From Armatimonadota bacterium (GTDB lineage Bacteria; Armatimonadota; Armatimonadia; Armatimonadales; Armatimonadaceae), in assembly GCA_026392155.1 (NCBI GenBank), contig JAPLCP010000054.1, positions 24,026-88,025 on the forward strand: DNA of 64,000 nucleotides, written 5' to 3'. The notes under the pieces are model-generated. The model was not told the origin of the DNA. It saw nothing but the letters and a program-made list of their open reading frames with translations, and did not search any database. Of the stretch, positions 1-8,764 are shown in pieces (within the stretch, counting starts at the first letter, position 1; every line of letters begins with the position of its first letter). A program made the translations under genes and the position numbers.

Positions 1-195
1 ACCGAACTGCCCATCGTCTACTCAGATACGGACATGGTGATCTACCATAACACGGCAGGCCAAGACGCTCCCAGCCCTGACCGAACCGTACCCGGCTCCG
101 TAAAGCTCGGGCTGGTGCTCGCGGGGCTGGCGCTGCTAGTCTACATCTCTTTGAGCATTTCAAAGGCTCGTTCGAAGTCTTCTTCGGTGTTGTAG
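1..195 (+). CDS. C-terminal end of a membrane-anchored protein (5' end outside window)
   Basis: Only frame 1 is open from the first base; the other two forward frames stop within 50 bases. It gives 64 residues ending in a hydrophobic helix (VKLGLVLAGLALLVYISL) and a short basic-serine tail, then TAG at 193-195. This looks like a C-terminal membrane anchor or the last helix of a membrane protein. Its last 55 bases overlap the 3' end of the convergent aminotransferase gene, which is longer than usual, so a chance open frame remains possible. No family was recognised. Confidence 0.45.
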   Translation, partial: TELPIVYSDTDMVIYHNTAGQDAPSPDRTVPGSVKLGLVLAGLALLVYISLSISKARSKSSSVL

Positions 196-1298
196 TAGGC
201 CATCGAGAGGCGGAGGGCATCGAACTCCGGGACAGGGCGTAGGAAGGCTCGTTTTTCCTGAAGCATCTTGGCGGCAAACGCTCCGATCTGATCCCCCGTT
301 TTATCGGTGATCTTTACGCTGGCGAGCGCCGAAGATTTCTCAAACTCCCATGGTGTGAGTAGCGTGAAGCGCTCCGGCATCTCTAACACGCGCTTCTTGA
401 CATACGCCGTGAGGCTTTTTTGCCGTGCCCAGATGTTCTCCAGTCCCAGACGCTCTAGCCAGTCGAGGGCCGCATGCATCGTCGCCAGCACTTGTGCGGG
501 CCTTGTCGCTGTCAGCTCAAAGCGGTGCGCTCCAGCTGACCATGCGCCGTGCTGGGAAAAATCCATTGTCCCCATTCCGACCATAGTGGGGGTAAGCTCG
601 CTCTCAAAGCCGGACTTGACGTAGAGCAGCCCGACTCCGTTGGGGCCGAAGAGCCACTTATGGCCGTTGGTGATGTAGAGATCGCAGCCTAGGGCGTGGA
701 GGTCAATGGGGAACTGTCCTGCGGCCTGGGCACCGTCGATGAAGCTCACTATCCCATGGTTCTGTGCCCACGCCGCCAGCGCCTGGGCATCGGTACGCAG
801 GCCGGTGTTGCAGCAGACATGCGATGCCACGAGAAGCTTGGTGCCCGGCGTGATACTCTGCTCCAGCGACGCTCGCACCACTTCCGTGTCCTCAGAGAGC
901 ACGTAGCGAATAAGCCGCGCCTTGCCGATCTTTTCCAAGTACCCAAAGACCATGTTGGTGGTCGGGTACTCGTGGTCGGAGATCAGCACGTCTATGGGTG
1001 CTCCACCACCCCAGCGCTCCCAGGGCAGGGAGAGGGCGACATTGAGACTAACACTGGCGTTACCGGTGAAGGCCAGCTCGCTCTCTTCGCAGCCGAAGAG
1101 GCTTGCCAAGCGTATCTTGGCACGAGCCGCTTTTTCTTGCATCTCACAGTAGCCGAGATAGCCACCGTATTCCACGCGTCGCGTGTTCTCCAGCAGTGCC
1201 TCCACAACCGGCGCGGCGCAGATCCCCTTGGTGCCGGAGTTGACCTGTAAACTCTCGGTGAGAGCGGGCATCCCCGCCCGAATGGCTTCGATATTCAT
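141..1298 (-). CDS. Class V aminotransferase / cysteine desulfurase-like PLP enzyme
   Basis: 385 residues, full length for the fold type I class V family (cysteine desulfurase, isopenicillin N epimerase-like, kynureninase). The cofactor site is intact: Asp188 in FIDGAQAAGQFP pairs with the pyridine nitrogen, and Lys214 in TNGHKWLFGPNGVG is the Schiff-base lysine. Family members catalyse desulfuration, epimerisation or transamination of amino acids in the cytosol; the substrate cannot be read from the sequence, and no catalytic Cys loop typical of IscS is evident. It is the last gene of a minus-strand operon, 6 bases after a small membrane protein. A selenocysteine lyase/isopenicillin N epimerase-like annotation is the most defensible. 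Confidence 0.85.
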   Translation of the reverse strand: MNIEAIRAGMPALTESLQVNSGTKGICAAPVVEALLENTRRVEYGGYLGYCEMQEKAARAKIRLASLFGCEESELAFTGNASVSLNVALSLPWERWGGGAPIDVLISDHEYPTTNMVFGYLEKIGKARLIRYVLSEDTEVVRASLEQSITPGTKLLVASHVCCNTGLRTDAQALAAWAQNHGIVSFIDGAQAAGQFPIDLHALGCDLYITNGHKWLFGPNGVGLLYVKSGFESELTPTMVGMGTMDFSQHGAWSAGAHRFELTATRPAQVLATMHAALDWLERLGLENIWARQKSLTAYVKKRVLEMPERFTLLTPWEFEKSSALASVKITDKTGDQIGAFAAKMLQEKRAFLRPVPEFDALRLSMAYYNTEEDFERAFEMLKEM

Positions 1299-1304
1299 TC
1301 GCGT

Positions 1305-1973
1305 TTACACCCACTGGCGCTGGCTGAGAGGCGACTCGACGTAGGGAAAAAGGAGCCAGTAGGGAATCAGCTCGATACCGGCTTGCTCACCGTACTCCGC
1401 GACGCAGGGGAGCACCATGCTGGTGAGATAGCCCGAGGAGAGCATGCCGGGGTGGAGAAACAAATCACAGCAGTAGACTTCGGAGCCATCGGTAAGTGTA
1501 AGGGGGAGCTGGTGCCGGCGGTAGCGCACTTTCCAATCCCGGTCGCGGGTCTGCTCTGCCCAGCGCTGGGCCAGATGCAGCATGTAGTCTTTATCCCCCG
1601 AGACCTCTGGCTGAAAGCTGATAAGAACCTGACAGGGCTGGACGTGCGAGCCGGGGCGGTAGAGGGAATCGTGGGCACGTACCACGTAGGCATTGACCCG
1701 CTGGCCCCGCTCCACAATACGACGAACCGTCGCGGCGAGCCTCTGATCCCTGCGCACGGAAACAAGCTGCCAGACACCCCAACCAATCAGCCACAGCCCG
1801 AGCGGTAAGAACGGCGCGGCCACCAACCTGCGCCAGTAGTAGGCCAGTACAACGGCGACACCTAGAGTGAGAATCCCCGCAACAATACCAACAATGCCCC
1901 GAGTAGGACGGTTATCGGTGATGGGCTTGGCATCATCCAAGTAGGCAGTGAAGCGTTCGGTCAGGCTGGTCAT
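1305..1973 (-). CDS. Hypothetical protein with two membrane helices
   Basis: 222 residues starting at the ATG at 1973, which overlaps the aroE stop as ATGA; an upstream extension would only read aroE out of frame. Residues ~25-75 hold two hydrophobic helices (GIVGIVAGILTLGVAVVLAYYW and PLGLWLIGWGVWQLV, quoted separately), followed by a soluble domain of about 140 residues with several Trp and Arg. No family was recognised. It is translationally coupled to aroE and followed by the PLP enzyme, so it is co-expressed with both, but no functional link is apparent. Confidence 0.75.
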   Translation of the reverse strand: MTSLTERFTAYLDDAKPITDNRPTRGIVGIVAGILTLGVAVVLAYYWRRLVAAPFLPLGLWLIGWGVWQLVSVRRDQRLAATVRRIVERGQRVNAYVVRAHDSLYRPGSHVQPCQVLISFQPEVSGDKDYMLHLAQRWAEQTRDRDWKVRYRRHQLPLTLTDGSEVYCCDLFLHPGMLSSGYLTSMVLPCVAEYGEQAGIELIPYWLLFPYVESPLSQRQWV

Positions 1974-2836
1974 AGGGCTTTCTGTATTGTATCGGTTTTT
2001 CCTCGTAATTGTTTCACGGTCTGACGCATAATTTCTGTGGGGGCAGCCGCGCCTGTCCAGCGCGTGAACGCAAGTGCTCCTTGCTGCACCAGCATCTCGA
2101 TGCCATTTTGGGTGTGGCAGCCCTGAGCCTGCGCCAGCGCCAGCAGGCGTGTCTGTGCCGGGTTGTAGATCAGATCGCTCACAAATAGCTTGGGGTGAAG
2201 GGCATCTGTGGGAACGGGGGGGCACTCGGACTCATGGGGATACATCCCGATACTTGTCGTATTGACCAGAAGCGCTGCGGCTTTCAGCGCGGGGCGCAGC
2301 GCGTCTTCGGTGAGAGCAATCGCCTCACTGGCACCAAAGCGGTCAGCCAGCTCCTGGGCTCTCGCGATAGTGCGATTGGCGACAATCACTCTAATTCCCG
2401 ACTGCACCAGCGCATCCACCACTGCACGGGCACTGCCTCCCGCTCCTAGAACCACAGCCTGCATTCCTGGAGTGATCGTAAACTCTGCCTGGTTGAGTGC
2501 GGCCAGAAACCCCGGCCCGTCCGTGGAGTCGCCGCAGAGCGCGTCGCCCTCCCAGAAAAGCGTGTTGACAGCCCCCAGCCTTGCGGCACGATCCGTGAGC
2601 TTGTCCAGAAACTCAGGGACGCGCTCTTTGTGGGGTACCGTGACATTGATACCCAGTAGGTCGAGTGCACGCACACCGGCGACCGCGGCTTGGAGCTGCT
2701 CTGGGGCTACCGAGAATGGCACATAGGCGATGTCGAGGCCAAGCTCTGCAAAAGCTGCGTTATGCATGGCTGGGGAGGCGGAGTGCTTAACCGGCCAGCC
2801 CCAGACACCACAAACCCGCGTCGTCCCTCGGATCAT
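1970..2836 (-). CDS. aroE: Shikimate dehydrogenase (NADP+)
   Basis: 288 residues, normal length. It reduces 3-dehydroshikimate to shikimate in the chorismate pathway in the cytosol. The N-terminal substrate domain has SASPAMHN and NVTVPHKERV (catalytic Lys), then DGPGF. The Rossmann domain has GAGGSARAVVDAL and VANRTIARAQ, where the Arg after Asn suits NADP. The C-terminal QNGIEMLVQQGALAF closes the substrate site. The start at 2836 overlaps the stop of the preceding transglutaminase-like gene by four bases (ATGA), and the stop overlaps the next start in the same way, so the genes are translationally coupled. Confidence 0.95.
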   Translation of the reverse strand: MIRGTTRVCGVWGWPVKHSASPAMHNAAFAELGLDIAYVPFSVAPEQLQAAVAGVRALDLLGINVTVPHKERVPEFLDKLTDRAARLGAVNTLFWEGDALCGDSTDGPGFLAALNQAEFTITPGMQAVVLGAGGSARAVVDALVQSGIRVIVANRTIARAQELADRFGASEAIALTEDALRPALKAAALLVNTTSIGMYPHESECPPVPTDALHPKLFVSDLIYNPAQTRLLALAQAQGCHTQNGIEMLVQQGALAFTRWTGAAAPTEIMRQTVKQLRGKTDTIQKAL

Positions 2837-4320
2837 TGAATGCTGAGAACCTTAACTGTGTAGCGGCCCATATCGGCGGCGATACTAGCCACATCCGTGA
2901 TCTCCCCTTCGGTGAGCTTTATATGGGTGGCATCGGCAAACGGGGCTCCCCAGGTCGGCTCTAGGGCAACCCAGAGGTCGGCACCGTTCTCATCGGTACC
3001 CAGCCAAACTTCCGGCCAAGCATGGTAGAGAAAGAGACCGTTGGCGTAGGCGATTCCGGTGCACTGCTTGGTGGGAAGCCCCACTGCGCGGGCGAGGGTT
3101 GCAAAGTAGGTCGTGTAGTCGCGGCAGACTCCACGCGGATCTTTACGGATGTCACCTGCCGTGCGAACAGCGGCGATACTGGGATCAGGTTTGATGCTCT
3201 TATGCGTGTACGTCGCCAGAAGCTCAGCCACTCGGGCAGCGTCTGTCTCACCGCGAATCACTTGCCGGGCAAGCGCGATAAACGACGCATCGGTGCTGGG
3301 GACAAACTCGGTAGCCTTCAAGAACCGGCGTAGGCGCTCGGGGGCGGCTTCGGGGCTGGCAAAGAGCGCAACCGTGGTGCTGGTCGGAAGATCCAGGCTG
3401 GTGACCGTGATCTTCAGTGTCTTTTCGCCCTTCTCTCTCCCTGGAATCGGGAGCTCCTCCCAGCGCTGGACGGAGTCATTGGCGGGTAAGGGGCGGGTGA
3501 CACTGCCAAGCTCGTAGGTGGCAGTACGCGATGCCCGGGCGATTTTTTCCAGTGATATTCCTGTCGGGCGGGTTCCCACCAGCTCCGCGAGGTCTCCCTT
3601 GCCATTAGAGCCAAGCGCCACCTCGCGCGGGACACGCCGAATCTCGATTCCCAAGGCGACGCGGGTCAGGAGCATGGCGCCCGAGTCGTCCACGAAAGTT
3701 GTGGAGGGAACCGTGCCGAGCGACTGGATCTTATAGGCCATCACGGACTTGTTGCCCACGACGACAAGCTCTTTCTCACGGACGACGATCTCGGTGTCCA
3801 CGAGGGTCTGGGTGTCTGCTGAGAAAGACTTCCCTTTGGTGTGGGTACCTGGAATCGGCTTGCTTCCTGGCGTGTCCGAAGGATCGCGCAGAAAAGTCTC
3901 ACCCGGCTTCAGGGTGAGCGTCCCCGACTTTTTCGTCCCCTGAATATCCGCCACATAGCTTACCGAGCGCTCTGTGTAGGTCGCTTTCACCGTGGTCACC
4001 CGCCCCGATGCCTCCGTGGTCGAGTCCTCGGAGAGAGTCGCCCCGGTCTTGGGGTGCATAAAGACCGTCGCGCTGGTCTTGATCGTACTCTCGGAGCCCA
4101 TCATGCCGATGTTCATCACGGAGCGGGCCATGAGCTTGTTGGCGGGCTTGCCGTTGTACGTGGCCTTTGTGTCCGTCTCCTGGTACATGTGCCCCAGCTT
4201 GAGATCCTTCAGATAGATACCAAAGTAGGTGCCTCTCTCCGCTGGGGGCGTGGTTTTTTGGGCATGGGCCGAGAGTGCGAGACAGCAAGCAGCGATAGCT
4301 AGGGTGAAGTAGCGGAGCAT
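2833..4320 (-). CDS. Secreted transglutaminase-like protein
   Basis: 495 residues with a clear signal peptide (MLRYFTLAIAACCLALSAHA). The first ~370 residues are beta-rich and resemble the N-terminal part of periplasmic transglutaminase-like proteins. Residues ~380-470 form a transglutaminase core: nucleophile Cys in DPRGVCRDYTTYFATLAR, His in YHAWPEVWLG, and a third position reading ALEPTWG, where the family normally has DPTW, so the acid is Glu rather than Asp. Such domains act as cysteine proteases or amidases, or are inactive. First gene of the operon with aroE. A TACAAT box ends six bases before the ATG, suggesting a leaderless mRNA. Confidence 0.82.
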   Translation of the reverse strand: MLRYFTLAIAACCLALSAHAQKTTPPAERGTYFGIYLKDLKLGHMYQETDTKATYNGKPANKLMARSVMNIGMMGSESTIKTSATVFMHPKTGATLSEDSTTEASGRVTTVKATYTERSVSYVADIQGTKKSGTLTLKPGETFLRDPSDTPGSKPIPGTHTKGKSFSADTQTLVDTEIVVREKELVVVGNKSVMAYKIQSLGTVPSTTFVDDSGAMLLTRVALGIEIRRVPREVALGSNGKGDLAELVGTRPTGISLEKIARASRTATYELGSVTRPLPANDSVQRWEELPIPGREKGEKTLKITVTSLDLPTSTTVALFASPEAAPERLRRFLKATEFVPSTDASFIALARQVIRGETDAARVAELLATYTHKSIKPDPSIAAVRTAGDIRKDPRGVCRDYTTYFATLARAVGLPTKQCTGIAYANGLFLYHAWPEVWLGTDENGADLWVALEPTWGAPFADATHIKLTEGEITDVASIAADMGRYTVKVLSIQ

Positions 4321-4326
4321 GAAATT

Positions 4327-4332
4327 ATTGTA
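4327..4332 (-). promoter_or_regulatory. -10 box of a leaderless promoter (transglutaminase-aroE operon)
   Basis: TACAAT on the minus strand, six bases before the ATG at 4320. Initiation ~6-7 bases downstream would place +1 on the start codon. No Shine-Dalgarno sequence is present and no good -35 hexamer is visible. Confidence 0.55.
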
Positions 4333-4341
4333 CCGTGCGAA

Positions 4342-5079
4342 TCAGGCAGGGAAGAAGAACTTCAGGGCATCCTGGATATGCACATCCCAGTACTCCCAGG
4401 TGTGCGCTCCAGGGAACTCTTCGTATTCATGTGGGATTTTGTTCTCGGTGAGAAACTCCGTGAAGGCGCGGTTGTCCTCAATCAGAAAGTCCTCTGTGCC
4501 GCAGTCGATGCGTAGGGCGGGGAGGGTGCCTTCTGCTTTGTTTTTCAGGGCGAGGGCGTAGAGATCGTGGTCGCTTCCCTTGTAGTCTTTCCCGACAATG
4601 CGCTGAAACTCCGGTATTCGGGCATCGTCGGGGTTGGGGTCTTTGTGGCCAAAGCCCATCGCTCCGGAGAGGCTGTGCGCGGCGCGAAATGTCTCGGGGT
4701 AGGACAGTGCCAGCCGTGCTGCACCGTAACCGCCCATGGAAAGACCGGCGATCACGCGCCCCTCGCGGTTGGCTTGTGTGGGAAAGGTCTTATCTATCCG
4801 CGCCACCAGCTCCTCCCCGATTGCCTTTCCGTAGGCATAGCCCTCAGCGGCATCGGTGTAGAAGCCACGGCCCCCATCGGGCATGACCACGATCACGCCA
4901 AGGCTTGCGACATAGCGCTCAATGCTCGTGCGCCGCAGCCAGATCGTGTGGTTGTCCGAGAGGCCGTGGAGGAGATAGAGCACTGGAAACGGGCCCTCGC
5001 CGGTCTCGGGCAGCAGGACATAGGCGGCGGTCTGCTTGCCGAGCGCTTGCGAAAAATAGTGGTAGTCAAGAAATGCCAT
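4342..5079 (-). CDS. Esterase of the EstA / S-formylglutathione hydrolase-like family
   Basis: 245 residues, an alpha/beta hydrolase without signal peptide. The oxyanion region is YLLHGLSDNHTIW, and the nucleophile elbow GLSMGGYGAARLAL carries the catalytic Ser. A late acid lies in DCGTEDFLIEDN and the His in PGAHTWEYWDVH. The family (putative esterase PF00756) hydrolyses short acyl esters such as tributyrin or xylan acetyl groups; the substrate here is unknown. TAAACT ends six bases before the ATG, so it likely has its own leaderless promoter. Confidence 0.85.
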   Translation of the reverse strand: MAFLDYHYFSQALGKQTAAYVLLPETGEGPFPVLYLLHGLSDNHTIWLRRTSIERYVASLGVIVVMPDGGRGFYTDAAEGYAYGKAIGEELVARIDKTFPTQANREGRVIAGLSMGGYGAARLALSYPETFRAAHSLSGAMGFGHKDPNPDDARIPEFQRIVGKDYKGSDHDLYALALKNKAEGTLPALRIDCGTEDFLIEDNRAFTEFLTENKIPHEYEEFPGAHTWEYWDVHIQDALKFFFPA

Positions 5080-5085
5080 GGGAGT

Positions 5086-5091
5086 AGTTTA
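5086..5091 (-). promoter_or_regulatory. -10 box of a leaderless promoter (esterase)
   Basis: TAAACT on the minus strand, six bases before the ATG at 5079, in the 9-base gap after the sugar isomerase gene and running into its last codon. Confidence 0.45.
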
Positions 5092-5862
5092 CCTAGTTTG
5101 GAGCCAGGCACGAACGGCGCTGGCATACTGGGGGAAGGCGAGCTCGGGCTCGGGGAGCTCGGGGTGCCAGCGCTTCTCCCACTCTAGCGAGATCGCCCCG
5201 GTGTAGCCGGAGTCTAGCGCGAGCGCGAGCATGGGGAAGACGGGCACATCGCCCTCCCCGAGTAGCGTGTAGCCCTTGCCTTCAACCCCATCTTTGATGT
5301 GGATATGACGAAGCGTTGGGGCGAGTAGGCGATGCGTGTCTTCGATGGCCTCGCCCTGACGGTACGGGTGGTGCAGATCCCAGAGCGAGAAGACGGCGGG
5401 ATGGGCCGCTTCACTCAGAAGCGTGGCGACGGTCTCGCCGGTCGAGAAGTCATCGTGCGTTTCGAGCACCAGGCTCACGCCCGCCTCGGCGGCGGCATCG
5501 CCAAATGCGGCCAGATTGTTGAGGGCTAACTCGCGGCTCTCCGGCTTGCCGCCAAAGATACGGACATGGGGGGCTCCGAGATCACGTGCCAGCTCGCAGT
5601 GGCTCTTGACATGATCGAGGTTGCCCTGCGCGATCACCCCTGACGACGACACGCAGCAGACTGCGATCCCCGCATCGGTGAGCTTGCGTCTTGTCTCGAT
5701 ACGGTTCTCTGGTGTGAACGGGGCAGCAAGGGGCAAGTCCATCACATCGAGGTAGCCGCGTAGCTCAATGGCATCGTAGCCGAACGCGACCGTATTGGTG
5801 AGAATGGTGTCCAAGTCCCAGGCGGGGCAGCCTAGGGTGGAGAAAGCCAGTGGGTTTGTCAT
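5089..5862 (-). CDS. Sugar phosphate isomerase/epimerase (xylose isomerase-like TIM barrel)
   Basis: 257 residues, typical for the AP-endonuclease-2/xylose-isomerase-like superfamily (PF01261). Metal-ligand candidates follow the usual order: Glu in LVLETHDDF, Asp/His in LWDLHHPY, His in HIHIKD, and a late Glu in ISLEWEKRWHPE. Members are IolE/IolI-type or hydroxypyruvate isomerase-type epimerases, and the specific sugar cannot be assigned. The ATG at 5862 is preceded by TATTAT at a 6-base distance, itself abutting a GC-rich hairpin that follows pnp. Confidence 0.82.
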   Translation of the reverse strand: MTNPLAFSTLGCPAWDLDTILTNTVAFGYDAIELRGYLDVMDLPLAAPFTPENRIETRRKLTDAGIAVCCVSSSGVIAQGNLDHVKSHCELARDLGAPHVRIFGGKPESRELALNNLAAFGDAAAEAGVSLVLETHDDFSTGETVATLLSEAAHPAVFSLWDLHHPYRQGEAIEDTHRLLAPTLRHIHIKDGVEGKGYTLLGEGDVPVFPMLALALDSGYTGAISLEWEKRWHPELPEPELAFPQYASAVRAWLQTR

Positions 5863-5868
5863 ACCAAA

Positions 5869-5874
5869 ATAATA
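5869..5874 (-). promoter_or_regulatory. -10 box of a leaderless promoter (sugar isomerase)
   Basis: TATTAT on the minus strand, six bases before the ATG at 5862. It immediately follows the 3' arm of the 5875-5904 hairpin, so the T-rich stretch could also act as the U-tract of a pnp terminator. Confidence 0.5.
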
Positions 5875-5904
5875 CCCCCTCCTCCCAGAATTAGGAGGAG
5901 GGGG
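5875..5904. repeat. GC-rich palindrome between pnp and the sugar isomerase gene; likely pnp terminator
   Basis: Perfect 11-bp inverted repeat (CCCCCTCCTCC / GGAGGAGGGGG) with an 8-base loop. On the minus strand it is followed by TATTATTTT, so it can terminate rpsO-pnp transcription. Similar short C-rich/G-rich palindromes occur at 13940, 46295, 57383 and 60596. Confidence 0.7.
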
Positions 5905-5919
5905 CAGGGGGAGAAGGGA

Positions 5920-8264
5920 TCAGCGGCGCGGGCGGAAGCGTGCCTTCGGAAGATCGTCGCCGTCTTCCTCAACAGGCTGTACCACCGGGTCGAGACTCGG
6001 CGATGAGGCGGTTAGCTCCTCGCGACGTGGGCCACGGTCGCGGTCGCCACCACGGAAGCCACCACGGTCTCCGCCGCGATCACCACCAGGACGGGGGCCA
6101 CGGTCACGGTCTCCGCCGCGTCCGCCTCGGTCTCTATCGCCGCCGGGGCGTGGGCCACGGGGGGGACGACCTGGCTCGGGGCTGGCTGGGTCGAAGGGAG
6201 AGTCCAGATCACGAGCCGTCGCGTTCACGCGGCCCTGGCTGTCAATCTCCGTGATACGAACCCGGATCGTGTCACCGATCTTGAGGTTCTCCTCAGGACG
6301 GCTCGGAGGCGGATCGGAGAGCTGGCTGACGTGAACCAGCGCGTCTTTCCCACCCGGCAGCGCGACAAACGCGCCAAACTGGAGGAAGCGAACCACCTCA
6401 CCGTCGTAGATCTCGCCGGGGCTGAGAGTCTTGGTCATGCCCTCGATAATGGCACGCGCCGCGTCTCCGGCGATGCCATCGGTCGCGGTAATGTGCACCA
6501 GACCGCTCTGCTCGATGTCAATCTTGGCACCTGTGTCCGCGGTGATCTTCTTGATCGTCTTGCCGCCGGGGCCGATGATCATGCCGATCTGCTCGGGGTC
6601 AATCTGCACCGTGATAATGCGCGGGGCGTACTGGCTCGCCGTCGTGCGGGACTCAGGAATCGCCTCGGTGATCTTGTCTAAGATATAGAGACGGGCCACG
6701 CGAGCCTGCTCAAACGCGTCCACGAACACGTGGCGTGGGATGCCCTGGATCTTGGTGTCGAGCTGAAGAGCGGTGATCCCCTCGGCGGTTCCTGCGACTT
6801 TAAAGTCCATGTCGCCAGAGAAGTCCTCCATGCCCTGAATGTCGGTGAGAACGGCGAACTTGTCGCCTTCGTTGATCAGGCCCATCGCGATTCCCGCAAC
6901 CGGAGCCTTGATCGGAACGCCCGCATCCATCAGCGCCAGAGTGGAGCCACAGGTAGACGCCATAGACGTCGAGCCGTTGGACTCCATCACGTCGGAGGTC
7001 AGGAGCATGGTGTAAGGCCAGTCCTTGCCCTCGGGGAGCACGGGAACCAGAGCACGCTCCGCGAGTGCGCCGTGGCCGATCTCACGCCGACCCGCACCAC
7101 GCAGAGGACGAGCCTCCCCAACGGAGTAGGGCGGGAAGTTGTAGAAGTGCATGTACTTCTTCTCGCCGTCTTCCTCAAGGGTATCCACCATCTGGGCATC
7201 GCCCGGTGAGCCAAGGGTCAGGGCGGTCAGCACCTGGGTCTGGCCACGGGTAAAGAGCCCGGTTCCGTGCACACGCGGCAGGAGCGCCACTTCACACGTG
7301 ATCTCGCGGATGTCTTTGGTGCCACGGCCATCGGGGCGCTTGCCCTCGGTGACAATCAGATCGCGCAGCTGCTCTTTGACCACTTTATCGGCCAGCTCTT
7401 TGAGGTCGGCGATGTTGTCCGGGTACTCAGGCTTGAGGGCGTCTACCACGCCATTGATCAGGATCGTCAGACCGGCCTCGCGGCTGGCCTTGTCGGGATC
7501 TTGTAGCCCGGCGCGCAGCTCAGCAGAGAAGCGCTCGCGGATGACTTCAAGAATGTCTTTGTTGTACTCGTGGAGCTTGATCTCGCGCTTGGGCTTGCCT
7601 GCAATCTCGCGTAGCTTCTCAATCGCGGCGCACTGGGTCTTGATGACCTCATGGGCGTAGTCAAAGGCTTCGAGCATCTTGGTCTCGGAGACCATATTAG
7701 CGCCGGCCTCGATCATCAAGATCGCTTTGGCGGTTCCGGCGACAACGAGATCGAGATCACTGGTCGCGATGGCGTCTTGGCTGGGGTTGATTAAAAACTC
7801 GCCTGCCTCGTTCATCCCGACGCGCACACAGCCAATCGGCCCGGCCCACGGAATGTCGGAGATATGCAGCGCTGCCGAGGCTCCGAGAACGGCGTAGACA
7901 TCGGGGAGGTTCTCCATCTCGACGGAGAGAGGCACTCGTTGCGCATGTTCTTGTCAAACAGCGGGCGCAGCGGGCGGTCAATCAAACGACAAGTCAGAAT
8001 CGCCTTCTCAGAAGGACGGCCCCCGCGCTTGACAAAGCCACCGGGGATTTTTCCGACGGCGTACTTTCGCTCTTCGAAGTCGCAGGTCAGGGGGAAGAAG
8101 TCAAGGCCACTCTTGGGCTCGCCACTCATGGTGGCATTACACAGGACATAGGTATCGCCTACTTTGACGACGACGGAGCCATTGGCCTGCTTGGCCAGCT
8201 TTCCCGTCTCAAGGGAGACCACGCGCCCATCGGGGAGCGTGAACTCAACGGATTGTACGGACAT
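5920..8264 (-). pseudogene. pnp: Polynucleotide phosphorylase, frameshifted
   Basis: PNPase degrades RNA 3'-5' by phosphorolysis. Two frames cover the gene. 8264 to ~7935 encodes the start of the first RNase PH domain up to [11 protein letters not shown]. From ~7935 the other frame continues with [19 protein letters not shown], through the second RNase PH domain, a KH domain (GPGGKTIKKI) and an S1 domain (GEIYDGEVVRFLQFGAFVAL). Family alignments normally have about six residues between RNE and PLSV; here only two bases remain, consistent with a ~16-nt deletion. After S1 comes an unusual Arg-Gly-Asp-rich tail of ~75 residues. The gene follows rpsO as in most bacteria. Either a real null mutation or a sequence error. 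Confidence 0.85.
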
Positions 8265-8323
8265 AGATTTTTATACTCTTTTCTTACAACGCAATATGCC
8301 CAAAAGGGGCAGGAATGCACAAA

Positions 8324-8354
8324 GGGCGCGCCGCTTTATTGTCGCGGTGCGCCC
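8324..8354 (-). terminator. Hairpin between rpsO and pnp (attenuator or processing site)
   Basis: 11-bp stem with one G-T mismatch/wobble (GGGCGCGCCGC / GCGGTGCGCCC on the plus strand) and a 9-base loop. Only a short T run follows on the transcribed strand, so termination would be partial. The position matches the attenuator and RNase III hairpin between rpsO and pnp known in enterobacteria; the function here is inferred from position. Confidence 0.6.
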
Positions 8355-8382
8355 TCTGTACTCGGGTCGCTTATCGCGTCCC

Positions 8383-8658
8383 TTAAATCTTGGTGCGGAT
8401 GGCAAGTCGCTGGCACAGGGTGCGGTAGCGCTCGATATCCGTCTTGGCCAGATACGCCAGCATTCGCTTGCGGCGTCCGATCAGCAGGAACATCCCTCGG
8501 CGGGAGTGATGGTCTTTTTTATTGACCTTCAGGTGCTCGGTGAGCTGGCTGATACGGGCCGACATCAGAGCGATCTGCACATCGGTCGAGCCGGTGTCGC
8601 TCTCATGGGTCTTGTAGTCGGCGATAACGCCTGCGGTCTTGTCTAACGGTAATGGCAT
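8383..8658 (-). CDS. rpsO: 30S ribosomal protein S15
   Basis: 91 residues from the ATG at 8658, full length for S15. It binds 16S rRNA helices 20-22 early in small-subunit assembly. Signature stretches: [22 protein letters not shown], quoted in parts as [10 protein letters not shown] and [20 protein letters not shown], then [20 protein letters not shown] Shine-Dalgarno lies about 13 bases before the ATG; longer upstream reading has no family similarity. It is first gene of rpsO-pnp and has a sigma-70-like promoter with a ~100-base GC-rich leader that could carry the S15 autoregulatory site. Confidence 0.95.
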   Translation of the reverse strand: MPLPLDKTAGVIADYKTHESDTGSTDVQIALMSARISQLTEHLKVNKKDHHSRRGMFLLIGRRKRMLAYLAKTDIERYRTLCQRLAIRTKI

Positions 8659-8764
8659 GGGGGTTACATAACTCCTCAAAGGGTTTTTAATTTCGACCTG
8701 CGCTTCCGCCCCCCGGCGGTGAGCCGCACGCCCGCTCTCGAAGCAAGTGCTCCTGAACCTGAAC

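Noticed and set aside
3841..4302. Plus-strand open frame of 153 residues opposite the transglutaminase gene
   Set aside because: Arg/His/Gly-rich shadow frame; the minus-strand gene has a clear signal peptide and domain motifs.
6331..7660. Several plus-strand open frames inside pnp
   Set aside because: They are mirror frames of a strongly conserved gene in GC-rich DNA, with no start signals.
7812..8264. Programmed ribosomal frameshift in pnp
   Set aside because: No slippery heptamer or downstream pseudoknot is seen at the junction, and residues expected from the family are missing, which a programmed shift would not explain.
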